From JANMZR01 sp031383555 (GTDB lineage Bacteria; Bacteroidota; Bacteroidia; Cytophagales; Spirosomataceae), in contig JANMZR010000085.1 of the NCBI GenBank assembly GCA_031383555.1, forward strand, positions 1 to 12,108: a stretch of 12,108 nt of DNA. Direction: 5' to 3'. The notes beneath the pieces are model-generated. The model was not told where the DNA came from and ran no database searches. It saw only the letters and a list, made by a program, of their open reading frames with translations. Each line of letters opens with the position of its first letter. Positions within the stretch are counted from its first letter, which is position 1. The position numbers and the translations under genes are program-made. Below are positions 1 through 5,440 of this stretch, in pieces.

Positions 1-282
1 CTTTAAAAAAAATAAACAACAAAGAAGTGCGCCCCTAATTTTTTTCAGCCCGGAGCCGATAGCAATCGGCTCTGGCTCAAAAGACAAATCAAGATTGGGC
101 TTATACTTTTTTTCGCAATCACCCATCAAATCAGATGCCGAGCCGATAGCTATCGGCTCAGGACAATAATTAACAAAATGTCAAATTTCCATCTGGCCCC
201 GAGTTCGCCTTACACAAATCGGAGAAGTGAGGGCCGATCCTTCGATGCCTCAGGACTATAGGCTCGAGTCAGAAAAAAAATT
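1..282. repeat. Non-coding stretch with REP-like palindromes
   Basis: This stretch has no supported gene. It holds a hairpin at 47-77 (arms GAGCCGAT / ATCGGCTC, loop AGCA, with outer AGCC/GGCT pairs), a perfect 20-bp palindrome at 140-159 (GAGCCGATAGCTATCGGCTC), and a third, degenerate version at about 231-265 inside the direct repeat listed separately. The same eight-base arm recurs at about 1438-1473, and I did not see it beyond 1.5 kb. The elements lie just downstream of the minus-strand esterase stop codon and could act as a transcript 3' end or as a REP-type element. I see no T-run placed to make a standard intrinsic terminator. Confidence 0.75.
182..280 (+). repeat. Direct repeat copy A, adjacent to the esterase stop codon
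   Basis: About 98 bp that align over their whole length with 1390-1488. The best-conserved part is GCCGATCCTTCGAT, one variable base, CCTCAGGACTAT, one variable base, then GGCTC. The preceding block, from GCCCCG at 196, matches copy B at the same spacing with about one mismatch in three. In this copy the inverted arms are eroded (GGGCCGAT / ATAGGCTC). The repeat ends two bases before the stop codon of the esterase gene. Confidence 0.75.
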
Positions 283-1173
283 TTACTTTAAGTACAACTC
301 TTTTAGTTTAGTTACAACAAAGTCTACAGCAGGTTTTGCTTCTTTACTAACTGCACAAAAATATCCACCCAGGTGACCCATTGCTGGTTGTACATATAAA
401 GAGGAGTTTATTCCTGCTTTCAGTAACTTAGTATTAAACTCTTCGCCATCATTTCTTATTTTGTCTTTTTCTCCAACTACAATGATAGCGGGTGGAGTTT
501 TGGAAAAATCTTTTGCTAAAAGGGGAGAAATTCTTATGTCATCTGTATGATCACTTTCATGCAGATACCAGTCAATAAAATAGGGATAGGTGGAATAAGA
601 AACGCTGCCTTTTGATAAGTTCAATGCAGGATTTATGAGTACCTGTGCTAAAATGGGAACGGGTTTTTTCTCCGCGGCATTCACCAGGCAAATGGAGGCG
701 GCTAATTGTCCGCCGGCGCTATCGCCAACTATAATCAATTTGCCATTTCCTTTTATTTTTTTCATATTAGCGTTTATCCATTTTAAAACAAGGTAACTAT
801 CGTCAAATGGTATGGGAAATTTATATTCAGGTGCCCTCCGGTAATTCACGGCTACTACTATTGCCTGTAATTGATTGGCAAGGTACCGGCAGGCATTGTC
901 ATGAGTATCTAAGTCGCCGGCCACCCAGCCCGCACCATGTACAAGATAAATCACGGGCAATATTTTCTTTGCGACTGGTTGGTATATTCTGATTGCTATT
1001 GAATCTCTTCCACTTACTACAACGTCATTTTTTACATCAGCAACCGGTTCTGGTGTTACGTTTAAATCAGTTATACTTTTGGCTATAGCAATTCGTATAT
1101 CTCCCGGTGTTGCCTGTCCATGGATCAGCATGCATAGAATAAGTGAGAAGACGGTAAGCGGAAATTTTATCAT
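283..1173 (-). CDS. Secreted alpha/beta-hydrolase esterase, HSL-type
   Basis: A 296-residue alpha/beta-hydrolase-fold protein, predicted to hydrolyse short-chain carboxylic esters. It starts with a hydrophobic segment (residues 4-18) that reads as a signal peptide, so the enzyme is probably exported. The oxyanion-hole motif HGAGW is at 79-83, NYRRAPE follows at 110-116, and the nucleophile elbow GDSAGG is at 150-155 with Ser152. The other triad members are probably Asp237 (GEKDKIRND) and His267 (GHLGG). These are hallmarks of the hormone-sensitive-lipase/acetyl-esterase group (Pfam Abhydrolase_3), and the length fits. The ATG at 1173 is followed directly by the signal peptide and preceded by an AT-rich leader. 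Two direct repeats flank the gene (182-280 and 1390-1488), and a CTAACG...GTTATG element lies about 30 bases upstream of the start. The gene appears to stand alone. Substrate unknown. Confidence 0.87.
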   Translation of the reverse strand: MIKFPLTVFSLILCMLIHGQATPGDIRIAIAKSITDLNVTPEPVADVKNDVVVSGRDSIAIRIYQPVAKKILPVIYLVHGAGWVAGDLDTHDNACRYLANQLQAIVVAVNYRRAPEYKFPIPFDDSYLVLKWINANMKKIKGNGKLIIVGDSAGGQLAASICLVNAAEKKPVPILAQVLINPALNLSKGSVSYSTYPYFIDWYLHESDHTDDIRISPLLAKDFSKTPPAIIVVGEKDKIRNDGEEFNTKLLKAGINSSLYVQPAMGHLGGYFCAVSKEAKPAVDFVVTKLKELYLK

Positions 1174-1203
1174 ATTGTTTGATTTTGATAAATATTGTTA
1201 GAC

Positions 1204-1232
1204 ACTAACGGGAAGGTACAGCCGATGTTATG
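1204..1232 (-). repeat. Short CATAAC...CGTTAG element upstream of the esterase
   Basis: On the minus strand this reads CATAAC, about 17 bases, then CGTTAGTG, and ends about 30 bases before the esterase ATG. The same two boundary words occur in the longer element at 4400-4592 (CATAAC at one end, CGTTAGTC at the other), also on the minus strand. The resemblance may mean a shared family, but the element is very short. Confidence 0.35.
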
Positions 1233-1306
1233 GAATTTTATATTCGTCGCCGGAACCACTGCCAGATTTTTTGATTCATTTTTCTGCCCGGAGTCTGGCT
1301 TTAAAG

Positions 1307-1414
1307 CTAAATAAAAAACGGGAGTTTCCTTTCTAATGCCTTTACCTGTTCAAACGTAATACCGACTTCGGGCATTAGTGAGCGAAAAATCAATTTCGTA
1401 TTGCCCCGGGTCCG
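1307..1414 (-). pseudogene. Possible C-terminal remnant of an unknown gene
   Basis: A stop-bounded minus-strand frame of 35 codons, closed upstream by a TAG at 1415-1417. It contains one internal ATG at 1373-1375, from which the peptide reads MPEVGITFEQVKALERKLPF and two more residues. The composition, with charged and hydrophobic residues spaced as in an amphipathic helix, looks protein-like. There is no usable upstream start, and the upstream part runs into direct repeat copy B. I do not recognise the family. It may be a decayed gene tail or chance; confidence is low. Confidence 0.22.
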
Positions 1415-1488
1415 CTATTCACATGGCTTAGAAGGGAGAGCCGATCCTTCGATACCTCAGGACTATCGGCTCCGGTCAGAGAAAAAAA
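1390..1488 (+). repeat. Direct repeat copy B, upstream of the esterase
   Basis: The second copy of the roughly 98-bp repeat, in the same orientation as the copy at 182-280. Here the inverted arms are intact: GAGCCGAT at about 1438-1445 pairs with ATCGGCTC at about 1466-1473 around a 20-base loop. Both copies end in GTCAGA followed by an A-run. The two copies bracket the esterase gene as direct repeats about 1.2 kb apart. Confidence 0.75.
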
Positions 1489-1599
1489 GCGGATGAATTT
1501 GTACAAGAGCCGAAGATGGTACAATACATTGTATAAACTACAACCCAGTTTGTTTGCTCATTGGAGTGTTTGTCTTGCTTACTAATTGCCAGCATCATC

Positions 1600-1695
1600 T
1601 TGAAGAGCTCCCGAAAAAATCGGGACAGGCTGTATGAATCGAGAGGTTCAAGTACGGTTCTGTGAGGAGCAGGGGGTGTGAATCCCCTTGCTTAC
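1600..1695 (+). ncRNA. Orphan group II intron 3' end (domains V and VI)
   Basis: The sequence carries the signature of the last two domains of a bacterial group II intron. Domain V is GTATGAA (about 1632-1638), a TCGAGAGG loop, TTCA, a two-base AG bulge, then TACGGTTC (to about 1660). Domain VI is a GC-rich hairpin at about 1669-1691, with GGGG pairing to CCCC and an unpaired A near the 3' side (gtgtgAat) that would be the branch-point adenosine. No reverse transcriptase or intron-encoded protein lies in the window, so this is a remnant or solo 3' tail on the strand opposite to all the genes. The 5' strand of the domain V helix looks interrupted: GAGC at 1605-1608 is separated from TGTATGAA by a CCCGA...TCGGG hairpin. 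Joining across that insert would restore an eight-pair lower helix with GGTTC and its flanks. Confidence 0.75.
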
Positions 1696-1789
1696 TCAAC
1701 CGTGTAATTGTAAATTATCAGCTTTAAAATACTACTATTAAACAAACTCCTGATTAAATAAAAAAAAGGCGTTTTAAAATGACTACGGG

Positions 1790-3028
1790 CTAAATGGGTT
1801 GTTTTATAAGTGGCAATCGTTTTCCATAGGTTAACTGCCGCCATAACCATTCCAAAGGACCGTAATTAAAGTAACGCATCCACCACCTGCTATATAATAC
1901 CTGAATTAAAAAAAAGCACACGGCTACAGGCATAAAATAAGTCTGACCTATATTTGAACCTAAGCCAGCGCCAATACCATAATAAAAAGCAATTCCAAAA
2001 ATTGTTTGGGCTATATAGTTAGTTAGAGCCATGCGTCCAACTGGTTGCAACCATTCAAGCCAGTACACTTTTTTGCTGTACAACAAAGCTATGGTTGCTG
2101 CATAGCCTATGCTTAAAGGAGCTACATTCAATGTATAAGAAATAGTGTCCCACAATCCAGCAAGGGCAGGCAATGCCTTTCCATCAGCATAAAAATATGC
2201 ATGAGCTATTCCTGCCGGAATTCCTATACCCAGGCACCATAGCTGTATTTTTCTAAGCAATAGCCTGTTCTCATTTATGTGTTCATAGAATTTTATTCGC
2301 CCGATACACAACCCCAATAAAAACATAGCCAGCACTTTCGGCACCCTGTTGCTGTCCAGCCTTAATTGCCAACTCCACCAAAAGCCGGAATGGTTCCAGG
2401 CTAAGAGGTCTTTATAGCTATTATGGATAATTAACCAGGTAGAAATATTGTCTTCTGTCACACCATTTTTTTTATCAATACCTGTAGCAACGGTATAGAA
2501 CGGGTGGCTTATATTCCATTTTCCATCGGAAATAATTTTCAGTATATCTAACAATAAGGGAAACAAAAGAAGAAAGATTGCTAAGGTAATGAGTGTTTTA
2601 TTGCTACAGTTTCTAAAAAGGGGCAGTAGTGTACCAACAATAGCATAAAAAAAAAGAATATCACCGTCCCATAACAAGAAGCTGTGTGCAAGTCCGAAAA
2701 GCATCAAGAAAAAAAGTCGCCGGTAAAAAAAATACAAACCCTTTTTTGTACCACTATTTTTCTGGAAAAAGATGATGGAAAAGCCTATTCCAAAAAGCAA
2801 AGAAAATAGTGAATAGAACTTACCGTCAATAAAAGCAAAATGAAAATAATTAAGCCAGCGGTCTGCATCTGCAGTTGGAAACAATGCTAACTGCTCCGGC
2901 TTTTGGAAAATGAACAAGGAGAAAACACCGGCGTTTGCCAGACAAATGCCTAAAAGTGCGAAACCACGCAGAATATCTAAAATGTCCGCTCGTTGGTTTG
3001 TATGAATGGGCAAAGTATTTGTGGACAT
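1790..3028 (-). CDS. DUF418-family integral membrane protein (YeiB-like)
   Basis: A 412-residue polytopic inner-membrane protein of the DUF418/YeiB type. It opens with the characteristic RADILDILRGFALLGICLAN (residues 13-32). A FIDGKFYSLFSLLFGIGFSI segment follows (about 68-87), then a series of hydrophobic helices. The C-terminal third carries the DUF418 domain signature: VGRMALTNYIAQT at about 331-343 and a final W-x-W-x-x-Y-F-x-x-GPLEWLWR motif near the end. Length and domain order match full-length family members. The biochemical role is not established; family members are often annotated as putative transporters or membrane-bound acyltransferase-like proteins. The ATG at 3028 begins just upstream of the conserved start of the family. 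The 3' neighbour on the minus strand is the group II intron tail, and a long imperfect palindrome (3092-3201) lies 60-170 bases upstream. It appears monocistronic. Confidence 0.9.
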   Translation of the reverse strand: MSTNTLPIHTNQRADILDILRGFALLGICLANAGVFSLFIFQKPEQLALFPTADADRWLNYFHFAFIDGKFYSLFSLLFGIGFSIIFFQKNSGTKKGLYFFYRRLFFLMLFGLAHSFLLWDGDILFFYAIVGTLLPLFRNCSNKTLITLAIFLLLFPLLLDILKIISDGKWNISHPFYTVATGIDKKNGVTEDNISTWLIIHNSYKDLLAWNHSGFWWSWQLRLDSNRVPKVLAMFLLGLCIGRIKFYEHINENRLLLRKIQLWCLGIGIPAGIAHAYFYADGKALPALAGLWDTISYTLNVAPLSIGYAATIALLYSKKVYWLEWLQPVGRMALTNYIAQTIFGIAFYYGIGAGLGSNIGQTYFMPVAVCFFLIQVLYSRWWMRYFNYGPLEWLWRQLTYGKRLPLIKQPI

Positions 3029-3082
3029 ATTTTTTACAGTTTGGTTAAATAAATATCTACGGAAATATTAGTGCATAATGCA

Positions 3083-3201
3083 TAGCGGTTTCGGGCTTGG
3101 CGAAGGCTGGGATTAGAAGTGCGAAAGTTCAAATTTAGCACAATGTTTATAAAAGTACAAATGCTCAATTTACCACTAAAGCCACGCTTTAGGCAAGCCA
3201 A
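3083..3201. repeat. Intergenic imperfect palindrome upstream of the DUF418 gene
   Basis: The arms CGGGCTTGGCGAAGGCTGG (3092-3110) and CCACGCTTTAGGCAAGCCAA (3182-3201) are imperfect inverted repeats around a loop of about 70 bases. The outer edge TAGCGGTTTC (3083-3092) is repeated exactly at 6635-6644, and CGGTTTCGGG(C/T)TTGGCGAAGG is shared with the element at 11914-11933. The loop contains TTCAAATTTAGCA, which also occurs inside the element at 5311-5440. These shared words mark a dispersed repeat family in the gaps between genes. Confidence 0.65.
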
Positions 3202-3231
3202 TATTGGAAGTAGTTTTTTGTTAGAAATCAG

Positions 3232-3468
3232 TTATTTCATATCACTAAAAGATAGCATCACTGCGGTTGAATCCTTATATCCTCTCCAATAAGTTATTTT
3301 ATTATTCTCAATCGTAATAATCGAATAAAAACGATTGTCATATTGTTAACTTGAATTTGCTATTTTGACATAAACTTGATTTTCTATCATAATGATATTG
3401 GGTTCTGATTTGTAAAATCGTAAGCCAATTAATTCTTTGTTGATAGAAATTTCATTAATCAATATTCT
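3232..3468 (-). pseudogene. NTF2/SnoaL-like protein, C-terminal remnant with one in-frame stop
   Basis: A single minus-strand frame runs from the end of the DUF4345 gene to a TAA at 3232-3234, interrupted by one TAA at 3346-3348. After that stop the frame reads DNRFYSIITIENNKITYWRG and then YKDS. This is the typical final strand of SnoaL-like/nuclear-transport-factor-2 superfamily proteins, in which a 'F..I.TI.dGKI..WR.Y.D' pattern precedes a short helix. The 40 codons before the stop (…ELIGLRFYKSEPN…VYVKIANSS) also fit the middle of such a domain. The N-terminal half is missing because the frame begins at or inside the DUF4345 stop codon. It is therefore a 5'-truncated, nonsense-mutated gene that filled this 438-base gap. 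Family assignment by motif only. Confidence 0.6.
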
Positions 3469-3838
3469 ACCTGAAATATTGAAGCAGAACAATACATATA
3501 CCTAAAATAATTTCAAATAACATTATATTGTCGAAGTATTTTCCTGCTGAACCAACTTTTATTTTGGAGTATAATCTACCTAAGCCAGAAAAACCAACAA
3601 CAATGCCTATGAAATAAATTAAATGGTTTATTTGATGGAAGAAAAATACAACCCATATCATTAAAAAACCAAGGCCAAAATAAATTCCACTTAAAAACCT
3701 AAATAGATTATCTAAAATAGGTGGAATTGGAGTCGTGTCGGGTAAAAAGGAGCCAGCTCCTTTAAGTAATAGATTCATACCGCCTAATAAACTTATTAGC
3801 GAAACAATACCTAATAAAATCTGCAATGTTAAGTCCAT
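3467..3838 (-). CDS. DUF4345 domain membrane protein
   Basis: A 123-residue protein with four hydrophobic segments (about 5-27, 48-67, 70-86 and 101-121), predicted to sit in the inner membrane. The segment DNLFRFLSGIYFGLGFLMIW (43-62) is the recognisable core of the DUF4345 family, whose members are small four-helix proteins of unknown function and about this length. The start codon lies just downstream of an AT-rich leader containing a tandem 12-bp repeat (3857-3880). The coding sequence seems even richer in A and T than the larger genes nearby. The stop codon touches the NTF2-like remnant downstream, and a broken short ORF (3875-4048) ends 37 bases upstream. No operon partner is evident. 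Confidence 0.78.
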   Translation of the reverse strand: MDLTLQILLGIVSLISLLGGMNLLLKGAGSFLPDTTPIPPILDNLFRFLSGIYFGLGFLMIWVVFFFHQINHLIYFIGIVVGFSGLGRLYSKIKVGSAGKYFDNIMLFEIILGICIVLLQYFR

Positions 3839-3856
3839 ATTTAATTGTTTTATTAA

Positions 3857-3880
3857 TTTATATCATAATTTATATCATAA
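3857..3880 (-). repeat. Tandem 12-bp AT-rich repeat in the DUF4345 leader
   Basis: The unit TTTATATCATAA occurs twice, head to tail (3857-3868 and 3869-3880), about 20 bases upstream of the DUF4345 start codon. Its position could affect transcription or translation start, but it does not match a known regulator site that I can name. It also overlaps the end of the upstream broken ORF. Confidence 0.7.
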
Positions 3881-4048
3881 TTTTTGTCTCTCCCTATCAC
3901 AATAGATAAGTGTCGCAATTTTTTCTCCCGTCTTGCAGTTGAAAATTCTTTGGCCTTATCCTGACAGAACAATTGAAAAATCTTGGTTTAGTGCGTATCC
4001 AATATTTTCAAGTCCGTCAATTGCAAAAGCTTTTTTATGTGTCCACAT
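3875..4048 (-). pseudogene. Short unknown gene with an in-frame stop
   Basis: From an ATG at 4046-4048 the frame reads MWTHKKAFAIDGLENIGYAL, then NQDFSIVLSG, meets a TAA at 3956-3958, and continues in the same frame as GQRIFNCKTGEKIATLIYCD before a TGA at 3875-3877. Both halves look protein-like, and their pattern (a strand, then 'VLSGxGxRIFNCxTGEKIA') reads as one continuous beta-rich domain, as though a sense codon had become TAA. I do not recognise a named family. The start codon lies only about 20 bases after a CGTTAGTCAGAAT word on the minus strand. At about 57 codons it is either a pseudogene fragment or two very short ORFs. Confidence 0.5.
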
Positions 4049-4390
4049 GCGGTATTTCTAAAATTCTGACTAACGGTTTGGTGTTAAAATTAGGCTATTT
4101 TTTATTTAGGCACAAAAAATACCTTACCCATAATATTGAGAATTAATAAAATACCATTTTTATAAATTAATCGAATCAGGAGCATTCTTTTGGAATAATA
4201 ATTATTGTGAACGGGGTAGCTTAAAGCTCCACCAATTTTCTTTTGACAATGCTCCCAACGTCAGGATTCTGATCGGGCTATCATTACTGATTGCACCAAT
4301 TGATAAAACGAGCTTTCATTCGATTAATATTTTTATGCTTTTGATATCTCTACCGTTAGCAAATTTTCTTTTTTTAGCCCCAAAATACTG
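4049..4390 (-). other. Gap with a CTAACGGT/ACCGTTAG inverted pair and no convincing gene
   Basis: No full gene is supported here. On the minus strand GCTAACGGT (complement of 4352-4360) and ACCGTTAG (complement of about 4071-4078) form widely spaced inverted words that bracket about 290 bases. A minus-strand frame of 37 codons (4202-4315), closed by a TAA and preceded by a TGA, contains DSPIRILTLGALSKENWWSF, which looks protein-like. It has no start codon and no family I recognise. It may be a further decayed gene tail. Confidence 0.35.
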
Positions 4391-4595
4391 GATTCTGACT
4401 AACGTTCGAGGCTTGTCACAGGGCTGGAATTGTTACTGTGTCCGCCCGGCAACTGAAGCCGATTGAAAAACTGATGTTGAAGTTAACAAGAAAAAGCCAA
4501 ATAGAATTCGGTCAAGCCTGATATTATATGATAGTAGTACAACAGCCGATTTTTATTCCGTCCGCCAGCCTGGAGGCAAACCTTTTGTTATGTGC
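4391..4595 (-). repeat. Imperfect palindrome with CATAAC/CGTTAG ends (attC-like)
   Basis: On the minus strand the element begins GCACATAACAAAAGGTTTGCC minus its last base (complement of 4576-4595) and ends CAAGCCTCGAACGTTAGTC (complement of about 4398-4416). The ends are partly complementary: TAAC, then AGG, TTG and a final C in register with CTAACG...AGG-CTTG. The word ATTCTGACTAACG (plus strand, 4392-4404) is repeated exactly at 4063-4075. The element lies immediately 3' of the NTF2-like gene at 4634. The layout recalls integron attC sites, but the cores do not match GTTRRRY exactly. Confidence 0.45.
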
Positions 4596-4633
4596 CGCAC
4601 TTCTTTGTGGACTTAATGAAAAGCAATTGTAAT

Positions 4634-5086
4634 TTAATGACAAATAATTGAAGCATGTCTTGCTATTTGTTGCCACTTACCATTTTTCTTCATCCAAATA
4701 TTTGTAAATCGTCTTTTATAAGCTTGACCGGCTTTGGCGCCAGGTATATCATTTCTTGAGACAAAAATTTCAGATCCCATCGTAATAACAATGTTTTTTT
4801 GAAATTGAATTCTTTCAATATTTCTTTCAAAAGAAGTATAGTTGATCATTCCTGCTTTTTGAGTTAGCAAAACAGAATCCCGGTTTCCAGAAATATCATT
4901 TCTTGGATTGTTTACTAAAAACTCAGGAGCCCAAACTTGTTTGAGTGTATTGGTGTCAGCATTTAAAATTGCTGTCACTACAATTTTCTCCAGTCTTCGT
5001 ATATCGGCATCAGTTTTAGAGTTGTCTTGTGCATTTGCTACAAGACCTGCAAAAATAAATGCGAATAGGAAAATATACTTTGTCAT
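4634..5086 (-). CDS. Secreted DUF4440/NTF2-like protein
   Basis: A 150-residue protein with a clear signal peptide (MTKYIFLFAFIFAGLVANA, cleavage probably before Gln20), so it should reach the periplasm or outside. The mature part is a single cone-shaped NTF2-like domain of the DUF4440/SnoaL type. An N-terminal helix (DIRRLEKIVVTAILNADTNT) and 'LKQVWAPEFLVNNP' are followed by strands that end in YKRRFTNIWMKKNGKWQQIA (123-142), the usual final 'R.T.vw.k.nGkWqi...h.s' signature. Members of this fold bind small hydrophobic ligands or act as non-enzymatic sensors; no catalytic residues can be assigned here. The gene stands alone between two palindromic elements (4391-4595 downstream, 5311-5440 upstream). 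A second NTF2-like gene and one remnant lie elsewhere in the window. Confidence 0.82.
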   Translation of the reverse strand: MTKYIFLFAFIFAGLVANAQDNSKTDADIRRLEKIVVTAILNADTNTLKQVWAPEFLVNNPRNDISGNRDSVLLTQKAGMINYTSFERNIERIQFQKNIVITMGSEIFVSRNDIPGAKAGQAYKRRFTNIWMKKNGKWQQIARHASIICH

Positions 5087-5422
5087 ACTTTATTGTTTTT
5101 AGTTACCTATATAGAATTATAAGATGAAGTAATTTGTCGTCCTGCCCAGCTGTTTTGGTCATCGTCGCAGAAATTGTCAAAGTAGTTTATTATGACGTCC
5201 CACGCCTGACTTTGGAGAAAGTTCTTACGATTCAAAAGCTGAATTAAAAATCAAAGTACAAAGAACTCTTTATTGTCGCCACCAAGTTTAATAAAACGCT
5301 GAGTAATATGGCATATAAAGTTTTGCGGCCTTGCATAGTGTCGGCTTTTCAGCACAAAACTTAAAACGAAGCCCACAATTCAAATTTAGCAATAATCTTC
5401 TTACGAAGCACCATACCCGCCA
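5087..5422. other. Gap between the DUF4440 and MFS genes, mostly repeat
   Basis: No gene is supported in these 336 bases. The right half is the palindromic element listed at 5311-5440. The left half (about 5100-5300) is an AT-rich leader for the secreted DUF4440 protein, without a motif that I can name. Confidence 0.5.
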
Positions 5423-5440
5423 TTACGCAAAACCGCTTTT
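5311..5440 (-). repeat. Imperfect palindrome overlapping the MFS stop codon
   Basis: On the minus strand AAAAGCGGTTTTGCGTAATGG opens the element (shown to 5421 only in part) and GCCGCAAAACTTTATATGC closes it (complement of 5311-5329). The arms share AAAG and TTTTGCG in inverted orientation. The loop contains TTCAAATTTAGCA, also found in the element at 3083-3201. The last codons of the MFS transporter gene and its TAA lie inside the first arm. Confidence 0.55.

Noticed and set aside
47..77. Intrinsic terminator for the esterase gene
   Set aside because: The hairpin is stable, but on the minus strand it is followed by an A-rich, not T-rich, run, and it lies over 200 bases from the stop codon.
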